Shown: one piece after another, positions 33,351 through 45,429 of the stretch | Numbering within the stretch: position 1 is the stretch's first letter | How the letters are laid out: each line of letters begins with the position of its first letter | Source: Hysterangium stoloniferum | Taxonomy: Eukaryota; Basidiomycota; Agaricomycetes; Hysterangiales; Hysterangiaceae | Assembly (NCBI GenBank): GCA_015178975.1 | Contig: WHVD01000190.1 | Span: forward strand, 82,380 to 146,379 | Length of the DNA: 64,000 bases | Direction of reading: 5' to 3' | Notes under the pieces: model-generated | Database searches by the model: none | Told to the model about the DNA's origin: nothing | What the model saw: the letters and a program-made list of their open reading frames with translations, nothing else | Program-made: the position numbers and the translations under genes

Positions 33351-33923
33351 AAAATTGGGAACCAAAAGAAAGGGGACTCGCACCCCAAAAGGCTTACATC
33401 AATCAAATTGCACTGCAGTTGAATTTCATAAGACAAGTCATTTCATTTATCCCCCAAATTTACTACACATTAGGTACCTGACGGGTGGGAATCGCTTCTA
33501 GTATAGCATACGTAGCTGTGAGGTGAGAATGCTATGACGGTGCCAGTCTCTTTTGACTCAGTTGCACATTCTTGTTGTCTTACTGTGGACAGACTACGCT
33601 TTTGTCACCTTTAATTACTTAATCGATTGATAAAACATCCATGGGAATAAATTATTTAAAAGAAGACAATGGATACCACCTCCTTCTGAGGTGATTGAAT
33701 TTTTTGGCTGATATTCTGATATGGTATAGGTGAATGATTTACTCCGTGTAAATTAGAGCGATACTCAATCGTTATCACTTAAAAGGATGTCTGGGTGATT
33801 ATGTCTCACGTTGAAGTACTTTTGCTCTCTTGCTCACTGGCAACCACTTAATTTGCGGGCGTCAATCCATTCATTGTTCATTCCCTTTGTTCGACCGATT
33901 TTGACTCCGGACCTCCTTCCGCG

Positions 33924-36270
33924 ATGATTATCACGCCACTTGCAATTGGAAATGACTTGATCAGTCCATCTTCATCTGTATCATCATACTACCCATTTCT
34001 GGAGCGTCCACTTGAACGGTCCTCCTCAGTTGACATGTGTATTCTAGACCAGTGTAACCATCATCCTGCCTATGGTAGGGTCAAGCTTATCTACAGGTAG
34101 TTGCCTTGGGCGTTGACATTGGATGCTGTAGGTGAACACCATGATAATCCTGCCGCGGTGCCACCGCGAGTGTCGAGTACGTCAGAGGCAGCCAAACCAG
34201 GTCCGTCGAGGAATCGAAAGTATCTTCGAGAGGCTATGAAAGGAAAATGGCAGTTGGACCGTTACTTTTTTGAGAAGCATTTTCCTCTTAAACCTGATGT
34301 TCGGGCGCATGCGAAAGATATTATAGCTTCACATTACAGCCAAAAAACAAAGAAATGGATGCGTCTAGGCAATAAAAATATCTCATCCCCTCGATTTCTC
34401 TCTGTGGTTCACAGCTTATTGAACACTATTTTGCGTCGGTTCCAGATACCTGCCCATCAGCGTATATTTCTCAAGCCACACCATAAAACCATGAAGGTTT
34501 CACGAAGCCCGTTACCTTCACCGGATCTTCTTCTTGCCGGATCTGGAAATGTCCTTCATGCTAATTCTCTCGAACGTCCTGTAGCGGAATACTCATCAGG
34601 AATTGCACCTCTACAAGTCATGCTTGAATCGGAGTACAAACACACAAAGTGTCATCTTTTAGCCGTTCATGCTAATGAAATATATCAAGAACAAGACAAT
34701 CGACGGTATATCTATGGCTTAATTTTGACCGAACAATTTCTTCGCGTTTTCAGGTTTGATGCAAGCGGTTGTGTCTTGTCGTCGCCCCTAGATTATCACG
34801 CCAAGCCTGCTGAATTCTGCTCTGTCATCGCTGGTGTGGCTACTCTGGACGAAGTCAGAGCTGGCTTTGACACGTCTTTGATACTTGATGAGGAAGGACA
34901 GCCTCTTATTTGGACTACTGAACGCGTCGATGGTGGGCCCCCGCAGCCGGTATCCTATAGAATTGAATCACGGCTGTTTAAAGCTTCAAGATTTATCGGT
35001 CGTGCCACAAACTGTTGGTTAGTAGAGTGCACAGGCGAGACATACGTGATTAAGGACGCATGGGTGGCACCGTGCGAAACCCACGGCGAGATGGAAGGCA
35101 ACCTCATTGATTATGCTAATAAGAAAGGCGTTGTACGGGGACTTGTACGTATACACCATCAAGAAATAAGGACTGTTCCAGGACGTAGGGCTGATACAGT
35201 CGTCAAAAACCGCCGTATACGAACCGATACTCTTACTGAAACAATGGACATTGTTCGGGACCGAGTACACACGCGCCTCGTGATGCACACATATGGGAAA
35301 CCGGTATTCGAGTTCTCCAGTCGCTCGGAACTCCTCTATGCAATGCACGATGCCGTTGAAGGTAAGATGTTCAATTTCATCCGATGACGTTACTGTTGTT
35401 TACTTTTATTAGCACATCGCAATCTATACGAAACAGCAAAAATTATGCATAGGGATGTTAGTCTTAATAACATCCTTATTAACAAAGATCCTCAACCAGA
35501 GGTGGGCGACCATGGTATATTGATAGATCTAGACTTCGCCACACGTTTGGAGAAACTACCGCGAGGTCCTGTCAACGTAGTATGTTATGATCTTTATTGA
35601 TGAGTTATTTCGTTGACCCTTATTACTCCAGGGCACTCATCGATATATATCCTATCGCGTTCTTGCAAGCAAAGGAAGGCATACTTTCTTTGACGATCTT
35701 GAGTCGTTTTATTACGTCTTTTGCTGGTTGGTGTGTACATATACCGGTCCCGGTGACATTCCTCGTTCGCACCTGGCAAAGACTCCTAAAGCCTTAGTAA
35801 AGCTCGATGCCAAGGATAACGGTAATGCTAAATTGGAGCATTTAATGAAGCCATTCGACCTTCCTGTTCAACCTTGGTTCGGGGATGTCTTTCGGGATAT
35901 GATGAAACAGTTACATGGTTTGCTTCGACGACGGATAGTAGAAAGTGGTTTTAAACCGAACTCGGGGCGTGATTACAAGGAATATATCGGGTATATAGAG
36001 GAGGCTATTGGAAAGCTGGGACTGGAAGGACATCCTGCTGTCGCGACTCAGGCCACATCAGGGTTGGTGTCCGGTCAACACACAATTGCCGCCGGTGTCT
36101 CCAAGCGGAAACTGGTGGAGCTCGAACATCCAGTCGCGGAACATGCCCAACCAAAGCATAAACGTGCCAAAGGTGTACCTGCTCTGGATATTATCGAACA
36201 ACCTCGCAGAAGCGCGAGACTCGCGAGACATGTTAAAGCCATTACTGATCAAGAGCGCCGAAAGCGGTAG
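33924..36270 (+). CDS. FunK1-type fungal protein kinase
   Basis: Four exons, 33924-34074, 34132-35361, 35413-35579 and 35632-36270, give about 728 residues. The introns are 57, 51 and 52 nt. The frame is continuous at every junction. The kinase core has the ATP-binding Lys in YVIKDAW (about 356), HRDVSLNNIL (about 472-481) and the metal-binding LIDLDFA (about 496). The FunK1 signature GTHRYISYRVL is followed by FFDDLESFYYVFCWL. A basic tail (AKPKHKRAKG-like and RRSARLAR) suggests nuclear entry. FunK1 is a fungus-specific expanded kinase family, plentiful in Agaricomycetes; substrates are unknown. All catalytic residues are present, so it should be active. Transposons end just upstream. Confidence 0.9.
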
Positions 36271-37124
36271 ATATTTATTGTATGGAATACCCGTTGGACT
36301 ATATCAATATCCCTTAGCTTGTCAAGTCATACAGTTGTATATATGATGGGTATGGGTAGAATACAGGATGAATTTGAAAAAAAATCTTTTTGATACAAGA
36401 TTGTGGGTATTGTAGTTGGAGTCCTGAACATAAAACTCGGAAGTACCCGCTTTGAGTATGTGGAAAAGTCTATAATCCTCTATTCCCAAGACTCCTGTCC
36501 GAGTCATCAAACCAGCTGGGGTACAACTCATGATATAAGCTTGACTCAAACGGATCATCGGTAGGAATATCTATTTTGCTCTCTACAAGTTGCCACCCTC
36601 GACTGGTCGTTGAAGTTATTTTAGAATCTTGTGATCAAAACGCGATCTAGTCTCCGAGGCTGTAGTCCAACAGGTTGACTATTAATCTTGATCATTGAGA
36701 TACTATGAGGCATGGCAAACGACGAGTGGAGCTGTGAACTAGGAAAGGCGGGAATCAAAATCTCATTCCGATTCCGAACGTTCCTCGTAATCAGGATCTT
36801 GGGAGAGGTAAAATGGATTGGTGAGCTCTACAGGAATGAAACCCCATTGAGGGGGTTTGATAGAGAGTGGGGTGGGTGATTCATTGAGTTTCTTTCTTGA
36901 AATGTAAGTGGGTGAAAAGCTGATAGTTTCGCTCGCAGCGAGGGGCATCAGAGGTCGAACCTTTTAAAATCCTTTTAAACACGCCGATGCAACTGACATT
37001 CGTTTAAACTTACGTTGAACAATGGTTAAGTCCGAATGTCCTGTAGAAGTCGACTAATTATTCGCGTGGTTGAAACATAGACGCTTGTTCTTCATCTCTC
37101 GGGGGAGACTTCAATGCGATAAAC
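36271..37124. other. 3' region; possible last exon of the membrane-protein pseudogene
   Basis: On the minus strand 36763-36960 encodes a protein-like tail (ISFSPTYISRKKLNESPTPL, then PPQWGFIPVELTNPFYLSQD, ending ERSESE). It follows a GTAAGT..AAAAG intron-like stretch at 37013-36961. It could be the C-terminus of the membrane-protein gene to the right, but the joining frame is not clean. Confidence 0.3.
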
Positions 37125-37135
37125 ATAGGTGACAC

Positions 37136-38253
37136 AAACGGCTCATGCAACCAAACCACCATCATCCACCACCTCGCCTCTACGTCCAGCCCCAAGACCG
37201 AACGGATTTTTCCTTATTTCGCCCCCCCACATGCACACCGCCCTGCATGGGGTGACCGCCTTTCAAAGAACATCCTGAGTCCTCCCTTTAGCCCTGAAGA
37301 GCGCACTCACTTCATCGAGCAACTCCGCCTCACCATCCACACTGCCAACCAGGACCCTTCTGCCATCATCATCTACACTGATGGCTCCCGCCGCAAAGCT
37401 CATGGGAACCACCGACGCACAGGTGCCGGCTACTCTATCCACCACCTTGGCACCTCCATCCGCCATGGGCGCTTCGGCCTAGGCAAACGTGCAGGGATTT
37501 TCGACGCCGAAATGTTTGCCCTGGCTAGTGCCAGCGCCGTTCTACCGAAAATCATGGCTGATTTTCCTGAAGCTAAGCACCTTCTCGTCTTCTCTGACAA
37601 TCAGGCTGCACTCAGATCCATTGATGACCTCTCAGACCACCCCAGCCAGTGTGCCTCCATAATTTTCCGCAAACACATTGATGCTTTCCTAGTTGACCCA
37701 TCCCACCATGTCTCCCTCTCCTGGATCCCCGGCCACAAGGGATTCCAAGGCAATGAAGAGGCCGACTTCCTCGCAAAAGAAGCTGTTACCCGCCCCCCCC
37801 ATCATCCACTCCACTATCTCCTGGGCCCTGGAACGTGCCAAGTCCCGCTCCCTAAAACTTTGGCGACAAGACTGGCTCCGCCTTCCTCACACCAACCAAG
37901 CTGCCGTCGCGCTCCACAAACCCCCTGCTGTGAAACTCTCAAAGTTCCACAAGGAATATGGTGGTCCCCGCCACGTCCACACACGCGTCATCCAGGCCAT
38001 CTTGGGCCACGGCTTCTTCGGCGCCTACTACCAACGTTTCCTTCCCGACCTCCCCACCTCCTGTCCCTGTGGCACAGAAGACATCCAGTCCCGCCTCCAC
38101 ATCATTTCCGAGTGCCCCCTTCATGAGGAGCACCGACACACCCTCCGCACTGCTTCTCAAGACTTATCACTCCCCATTATCCTCGGCACCTACAAAGGCC
38201 TTGAAGCCCTAGCTGAGTTCATTGACGCCTCTGATGCTTTCCGGAAAGCATAA
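37136..38253 (+). pseudogene. LINE ORF2 C-terminus: RNase H and CCHC-like zinc motif
   Basis: RNase H carries its acidic residues in YTDGS, DAEMFALA, FSDNQAA and GNEEADFLA, so the domain is complete. Further on, CPCGTEDIQSRLHIISEC is a zinc-binding motif common at the end of fungal LINE ORFs. The frame shifts at a run of eight C (37793-37800), where seven would keep it open to the stop at 38251-38253. The reverse transcriptase and endonuclease parts are missing because the copy is 5'-truncated. Confidence 0.82.
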
Positions 38254-38427
38254 CTGGCCCACCATCCCTGCTCTTCCCCGCCCTTCATTCGACCCTCTCG
38301 CCCATACCAACCAGCTACATACACATCTTGCCGCCCCCACCTACCATTAGGGTACTTTTCTCCCAACCGCTATGTATCTTAGTTATGCGACGCGGTATAT
38401 AAATGTATTAAAAAAAAAAAAAAAAAA
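37136..38427 (+). mobile_element. 5'-truncated LINE (non-LTR retrotransposon) with poly-A tail
   Basis: It is flanked by an 11-bp duplication ATAGGTGACAC at 37125-37135 and 38428-38438 and ends in an A-run of about 18. These are the marks of target-primed reverse transcription. Only the 3' part (RNase H plus a Cys/His motif) was inserted. It lies in the 3' coding part of a host membrane-protein gene. Confidence 0.92.
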
Positions 38428-38438
38428 ATAGGTGACAC

Positions 38439-39387
38439 GGGATCAATCGGGGCCCTCTTCTCATTGAATGAAGAGTTAGTCAACTTCCCATAAGCACCGC
38501 GTCTCCTGTGCAACAGCCACCAGAGAACGCTTAGAAGACCGATAAATGCAAAAGCGCCTGAAACAGAAACACCAACAATTGCGCCCTTCGTTAAAGCGCC
38601 AGTATTTGGTGTGTTAGTCGGGGACCAATAAGCGGCATTTGGAGATCCCATTTCCTTTGAGACGTCTGTAGCTGAATTTTCCCAAGATGACGAGGTTGAT
38701 CCAGTGCGTGAGGGACCATGGTGACGTGGACGGTGTAGACAAGGAAGTCGACGAAGGCTTTAAGCCGCTTGTCACCGTCTGAGCGACCGAGGATGTTACT
38801 CCGATAGGAAGTGTAGAAGAGGATGGGGGTGTTAAGTAAGAGATAATAAAACTGTCTACGGTTATTTGGCCAGGGATACCGAATCTTGGATCAAGGAGAT
38901 TCATGATTATGATAGTATGCGGGGAGTCGGCGAGGTTCCCTTTTGAGAAAAGGGTCGGCTTGATACGAAATATCAACTAATATCCATTGATTAAAACACT
39001 TTGTACTTGCCACGGCATGGGTTGACATGAGATCCGAAACATGGCCGTCAACAATCTCAGCCTGGGACAAATCCGTGCAGTCCGTGCAAATAGAAGAATA
39101 TAAAGCAGGTCCGGAACGTTTGAAACCTCGCCAGCAGAATGCAGTGGCATTAACTGTACATTTTAGTAACCCTCTTTTGACAGTGAAAGGCGACTTAACC
39201 TACCAGGGAAATGAACAGTAACAGTGGCTTTTTCTGCATCGGAAAACAAGAAAGTCCCTTCCGTTATCATTTGGCCGCGATTGAAACGCCTCCACTCAGA
39301 AGTCGGAGATAAAAAAACAATATTATTATCTGTATCATCTATGGTGAAAGTTTTTGTGTCGTTTAAAGCCACAGACCAAGGAGGCAT
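38439..39387 (-). pseudogene. Basidiomycete single-pass membrane protein, broken
   Basis: Exons are 39387-39204, 39126-39014 and from 38958; the introns are 77 and 55 nt. The start MPPWSVALNDTKTFTIDDTD, the block GFKRSGPALYSSICTDC, and SPHTIIIMNLLDPRFGIPGQ followed by ITVDSFI fit a common family with a beta-rich ectodomain. A Ser/Thr stalk, one TM helix (AIVGVSVSGAFAFIGLLSVL) and an HRRR stop-transfer follow. The frame slips by one base at about 38713-38722 in the stalk. The cytoplasmic tail is then cut by the LINE at the 38428-38438 duplication; the pre-insertion tail would read on as MFIALKSPPRDEEQASMFQP. Function unknown. Confidence 0.6.
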
Positions 39388-39799
39388 GACTGAAGTTGTC
39401 TTGGGAAGAAGTAGATAGAGAATGTTGCAAGTCAGTTACGGCTGGCTTGGAATGAAGTAGTGGACAAATAATGTGGAAACAGAAGTGGATCTTCATTTTT
39501 TTTGTTTTCTTTGAAAATGCACAATAAGGGTGGATGGCGCCGAGAAATAGGTTCTATTTGCTATTATAGGGGTGGCGTTGTCTGAGTTTGAAAACCTAAC
39601 TAGGTATCCAACAACAGTCTTGCACACAAGGGAAACATGGCCACAATAATTCCTAAAGTAGATTTTACTGAATATGTATGATCATTTGTCTTAATGTAGT
39701 GGATGGCCAACCCAGAAAAAAAAAAGGCTGAGGTGTATTTTATTATTTTATTTTATTTATTATGGGACCTCATATAGGGTGCAGACCAAGGGGACTGAT

Positions 39800-39916
39800 G
39801 TCTGCGGCCATAGGACTCTGAAATCACCACATCCCGTCTGATCTGCGCAGTCAACCAGAGTACCGTCCTGTTAGTACTACGGTGGGGGATTACACAAGAA
39901 TCCATGTGCTGCAGTC
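39800..39916 (+). rRNA. 5S ribosomal RNA gene (solitary, somewhat divergent)
   Basis: 117 nt with the fungal 5S landmarks: GTCTGCGGCCATA, CATCCCGTCTGATCTGCGCAG, GTTAGTACTACGGTGGGGGA and GAATCCATGTGCTGC. The two ends pair as helix I with one mismatch. T-runs at 39924-39940 would terminate RNA polymerase III. Substitutions in the 3' half leave open whether it is functional. It lies alone among host sequence, far from any rDNA in the window. Confidence 0.8.
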
Positions 39917-39940
39917 AAAAATACTTTTATTTTTATTTTT

Positions 39941-42900
39941 TAAAAGTTGCATAACCAGAATACGAACCTGTTAGTACTATAAAATTCAGACTGTGATTGG
40001 GTTATCTGTTGAAGTTTTGGCCGTTCAGCAATAATCTCACTGTGATGACAAACACTTTTTTCTTGGCGTCCACCGTACCGGCGTATACTCCCTCCTGCGT
40101 CAACATTGTCTTCCAAGGCATATTTATTAGCAAGGAGCAATATCCAAAGAAATAATGTCCAGGACTTGCTTTGCACTCTCAGAGAGATGTACATTGAGAG
40201 CTTAAATACTAGGTTGGTGAAGTTCAGGAAGTTATACCTGTGGTATTTGCTTGGTTAATTCCTCTCCTATTCTGTGTTATGTGAGAAAGTTCGTAGAGAA
40301 ACACTTCACCTCTATTTGGAACAGTCCAAGTTCCTGATAATGATGGGGATTCTTGTCGAGATGGAATGCAAGGGTATTGTAAGCCTGGCGCCTCAGTCTT
40401 ACTCATTCTCCTTTTGTGCCACTCCTTTGTGCCACTCCTTTTATTCTAGCATGTGATCACAGCATATATAGCCTAGGTAGTTTTCCTTCTCTTTCCTTAC
40501 CGTACGCTCCATCTGCCTGTATCCTGTTCTTGTTCTGGACAATACACCGTGGTCCTGTCAACTCGTGTGACCGCCAGTGATCCCAATTGACGACGGGATT
40601 ACAGGTATGCCATAATCTACTCGTAGAGTCAATGCCAGTAAGTTATATCCCTCTTCTCTTTGAATCAATTTATTTCCCCTTACGCTTGCTACAGTGCTCG
40701 TTTACTGTCAGTGCCCTCACGAACCTCGAAGGAGAAAATACTATCAGAGGATTGATATCACAGATACCCTAAGGAAACAAACTGACCGCACCTTCTGTGA
40801 TGGATAGAGACCATACTGATACAAATTGGATTTTCAGACAGAAGGTTTTTAGGTCACATAAACGGTCAATGGTATTTAAGGCGTCTCAACTCAGAAGCTC
40901 TATTGACGCAGGACTTAGGTATCGACAATAATATTATCCATGCAGTCCAGGTGAGCCATTCGAGCTCGGGGCCAGGATTAGCGTCAAGTTTTTCAGTGCG
41001 AATATATAACTTTTATTCTACGAATTCAGCCTATGTGAAAACGAAAATAGGAGACCTTCGGTCAGGGTATATATATTTCTATCAACCGTTCATTCAGATG
41101 GAATGAGGAGGAACAGCATAAAGCTCAAGGCTAGGGAATGTAAATAACCGGCAGATATTGTGAGTGACCGTGGAGATGAAAAGACAGTATGGGGATATGA
41201 TACCTGGGATTCATTGTGAGGGTCGTTTGAACCATCTGCTCAAATGCTTACCATCTCGACGGTCATTGTTACTGGTATTTACTTTCTCTACCTCTGTTTT
41301 CCTAGGGTGGCAGCCTCGGCGAAGCCTGCAAGGTTGGCCACCACGTGTGCCAGCAGTGAGCTGACATCGTGGCGATACTTCTATGCTGTGTACTACTCTA
41401 TAAACCGACTCGCTGGCAGATTCATCTGACCATTCCAATTTTCCATTAAGAGGAACTGAGACTGTTTGTATTAGTATCTCATTGACTGGCTGTAACCTTG
41501 TTCATTGTCCACATCTTCCATTCAAAGATCGCGGATACTGTTGCCACACATTGGCAATATCACAATATCACAATCTTCCATCTCGCACTACATAAAGTGG
41601 TGCCTATTTGAACAATTAAATATGTATTAAAGGTGAGATTTAGAGCCACTCTGAGTGAGTCGACTCACATCAGCGCGGATAATATCCGGAGAAAGTAGCC
41701 ATCTAATGTTCCTCTGCGTGCTCACCCCTGAGATTGCTATATTAAACATTCTGCTATTCACAGGCACAATTAACTTATTTGCAGTGAACTCCTTTGCTCG
41801 ACACATAGGTTCACCTAGCCTTTCCACAAATTTTATGAAGTGATACATGTTATATCCCTCATTCAGGAGATGAGAGCCAGTGAAGCCCTGGACACTAATC
41901 CGCCGTTTGTTCTCCCACAGCATTAAGAAAACAATCGGAAATGGCTGCTAAACGCAAACTGAGATGATTATTGGCACTTCGGGTAACCATACCATGCGAT
42001 GTGAGCGCCAAAACATGCGTTGCTTCTGCGATGATAATAGGCGATCCGATAATAATCCTTTCAATACATTCTGAAGCCCATACTGGATGCCACTCCGTGA
42101 AGATCCAGCGTATATCTGTGAGCGGACAGCATTGAGATTTGGAAGTGGCATTTACTTGTTGTATTTATAGTCGACTATCCTTTACACCCTAAACTTCTCC
42201 AGATTCTGATGGTCCTCAGTCTCGAATGCAGTATGAACTGATGAACTGTGCGATGACTAGCCTTGATTAAGACGTCACTGAGGACCAGGTTTTTAATAAA
42301 CTATCCACGTCATGTTACTGGTGTGGTGTGGAGGAAGGCTGTTGTTGAATGGAAGGCTCAATCCGATGACTTGGATTTGACGATTCCAAACTGGGAGTGT
42401 ATGCTTGTGATCGAAGTTTGATACGGCAGGCAGCCACATCCGTTTATCAGCCTTGTCGCACGGGTGTTCGACTTGCATTATTGAGTATTCATTGTTATTA
42501 CTATCTTGTTTGACAATTAACCCACAATATATCTTGTAAACCAGAGCTGTAGTGTAACAATCCAAGTTCATGTCGGTGGCTGACGCAGTGTGGCTGTGCG
42601 CTTCACCATTTAATTAAATCAGAACAAAGAAAAACAAAGGGACGGCTGTTCTACTTACCTGGCAAATACCTCACTTCCCTCCTCCTTCCTATCTCTAGCC
42701 GGTCGTATTGATAATAAGGGTTACCAGCAGTAGACCGCTTCCGAAATGATATTAAGTTGGCACCTAACACATGTTATACACGAGGGGTAGGATTCTTCAC
42801 TCGCCCTGCGATATTGTAAAACAAAGAAAATGGCGGGAAGCTTGAATTTGAGTTTGTTGATGGGGATAAGCGTATATAACCTCAAACCAACTGACATTTC

Positions 42901-42972
42901 TTCTTCCCGTTTTTCCTTCACCACAGACTCGTCACCTGCAACTTAGAATCAACAGTTCTCAATTTCACACTA
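39941..42972. other. No confident gene
   Basis: Short frames on both strands (for example 41627-41923 minus and 42293-42571 minus) show no domain and no coherent exon chain. A likely core promoter for the next gene lies at its right end: CGTATATAACC near 42870, then a pyrimidine tract. Confidence 0.35.
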
Positions 42973-45429
42973 ATGTACGCTCTATTTAACGACATTTCGT
43001 GTTTTCTTCATGTGATATTCCCACCACCCTTCTAACGTGACCATTTTTTAGGGAAGACGCCACTTATCCTAACCAGAGATTTTCTCGTTATAACTCATAT
43101 GACCTGTGAGTTATTTGTGTTGATGTTACGCAGCATGCTCATTAATTGCCATTTTTCTGGATTTTTTAGGCAGGGGCTATCTCCTCAATCGTCCTGTAGC
43201 CATGCTGCACACCCTGATTTTAATCATTTTCCCGGCGTCCACGGTGGAGCTCTGAATGCATTGGGGCAAGAAGATCCCTGTCAATGGTTTTTTTTACAAG
43301 GACCATCTGATGAAAAGTATCCGCTGGGTGCCCCTACGTTCGACACTGGCGACACTCGTCCCCAGTTCGTTTACCCTCCTGATTTATCAGGACTGGTATC
43401 CCCAAACGATTGGATTGTTCCTTCAACCCTGAATTCGCAGTACAACCGATTTGTTCCTTCAACCTTGAACTCGCGGTACAACCGACATCTACACAGTGAA
43501 GAGGGGTCCCGAATGAGGTTGGACAATATAATAGCATCGGTTTCGGCCCCACCGCCAGGGGTCAGTGGGCATAGTCCGAGGTAAGTTTTCGGTTGATGCG
43601 ACGTCTTGCAATTATTCACATCTAACGCACGATTATGTCATAGCTATGGCAAGCCTGTTCCTTAAGGCCTCAATTTGCCCTGCTGCCAACATTTTCATAC
43701 TAGCGAAGACAGGTCCCGAGTGTGGTTGAGGAACACAGAGGCCCCGATTTCAGCTCTACTGCCAGGGATTAATGAACATAGTTACCAGAGGTAAGTTCTC
43801 GGCACAGATACAACATATTCTAACGCTCGTTTATTTTATAGCAATACCCTGGACTCATGGATATCCCATTTCCCCAATACGAGCGCCTCTTCGAGGGGGG
43901 ATGCGACGCCCGGCTACGGATCGTGAGTCTGAGGCTTCTAGTTATCGTTATTGTATCTAACTACTTATTACACGTAGCTTCCCGCAGAGTACACGGATGC
44001 ATTCTGACGAATCTCATTCCTCACAGTGGGATCCGTCCCCGGATCCCATGGTGCTTCCAAGTGGTCGGGGGGCACCGTCCAACATGATATCAATGGGGAT
44101 ACCGCATCAACCTCAATGCATTACGAGCATGCCCTCATATTTTTCACTTGGTGGATGGAATGGCGGGTATGTGAGATCTGATCGTAACTCAAAGGGCCGC
44201 TGATGGCGCAGCTTAAATTTAGGTTTTTCAATTCTACAACTACTATGTCAGCTATCACCAGGCCGTATGATTCATCTTCCATATGCGTGAATCCATGGAG
44301 CAATACCGCTGCTGCTCCCGACTTTACACAAACAGGCGATTCTGTCAGGTACGATGTCTCTGACCGGAGCTTCACGATAAATATGCTTATACTTGTGGTG
44401 TAGTTTGATGTCATTTCCAACTCATTCACAGGAAGTGTCAAGAGAGCAGGAACCGAACTGGCCATCGGCCGTCGCTTGGGTTGACGGGGCGCATACGTAT
44501 GGATTATTTTATTGATTGTTGACAACAAATTACTAATAAAATACAAACTCAGGCGCGCAACCGCCAACCCCAATTGTTATAACGTTGGTTCTGAACCACG
44601 GACAGAGAGTAAAAGCTTTACTGTCTGCGGATACCGGAGCCCCAATAACGAGCGAGTCCGCGGGCATCCGCCTGCTAACGCTTTTATTTTTATACCACAT
44701 GGGTCAATACCGCAACAGAAACCAAAGCCACGCAATAAACGTGCCAAAAGGTTCCTGTTAGGTCCCAAGTGTCCTCGGGGAATCGCACTAAAACATTTTC
44801 CTAAATCTTCCTCCCCCTTTTCCTCGTCTCCCGCCTCCTCTTCATCCTCATCAATTCACACCGAATTACTTTCATCAGAAGTTCCCTGTCATTATGGGAA
44901 CATGCACTGCAGAAAGACAGTGTGTAGTCTGGCAACCGTGTTGGACCATCCCCTGCGACACTGGGTGGTCCATGTTCGCGATGAGCTGCGCGCGATCAGC
45001 AATAATACAATCAAGCTCTGCGATGGGCGCATTGTCACCACAGACCACAAGCATCGGATAGCAGAGCAATATTTAACACACTTCTGTCCGAATCCTGCCT
45101 GCCACCAAACCTGGTCAAGAGCAGAGCAAGTCCGGACGCACATCAAGAATAGCCGCGAATGCTCATTGCTTGCATACTGTGGGGGTTGTAAGGGATGCGG
45201 CGAGTGCCCGAACTGCCTTGCAGGCGACGCACAGTGTCAGAACTGCAAACGTTGTGCGAGACGACGGCGGCGACTCATATCTGGAGCATACCTCACGATA
45301 GCAAAAGAACTCGGGTATGTTCCTCCGGCACGATTGGATAGAATTTTTATCCTTGATGAGGAGGCACAGGAGCAGGAGCTCGAGGAACGGAGTGCCCTTG
45401 ATGAAGAGGACGACATCGGGATTGTATAA
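42973..45429 (+). CDS. Nine-exon zinc-finger protein, putative DNA-binding
   Basis: Exons: 42973-42998, 43052-43105, 43170-43580, 43704-43790, 43842-43922, 43978-44166, 44223-44348, 44443-44496 and 44553-45429, about 634 residues. All introns are phase 2. The eighth acceptor is uncertain, since an AG at 44430-44431 would shift phase. The N-terminal half is Ser/Pro-rich with a 12-residue tandem repeat (VPSTLNSQYNRF then VPSTLNSRYNRH). The last exon carries a basic KPKPRNKRAKR (likely nuclear signal), a Cys/His cluster (CHYGNMHCRKTVC..H..H) and a C2HC finger CPNPACHQ..RTHIKNSREC. A cysteine-rich CGGCKGCGECPNC block and an acidic tail end the protein. It may be a transcription regulator (inference). 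Not recognised as a named family. Confidence 0.65.

Noticed and set aside
36948..36960. GGTTCGACCTC on the minus strand as a tRNA B box
   Set aside because: No A box at the right distance, no acceptor stem and no cloverleaf could be formed.
41627..41923. 98-codon minus-strand frame as a gene
   Set aside because: No domain, no splice continuity and ordinary composition; chance cannot be excluded.
43581..43643. Shorter intron 3 (TCATAG acceptor) in the zinc-finger gene
   Set aside because: It leaves an in-frame TAA seven codons later; the acceptor at 43702-43703 keeps the frame open.
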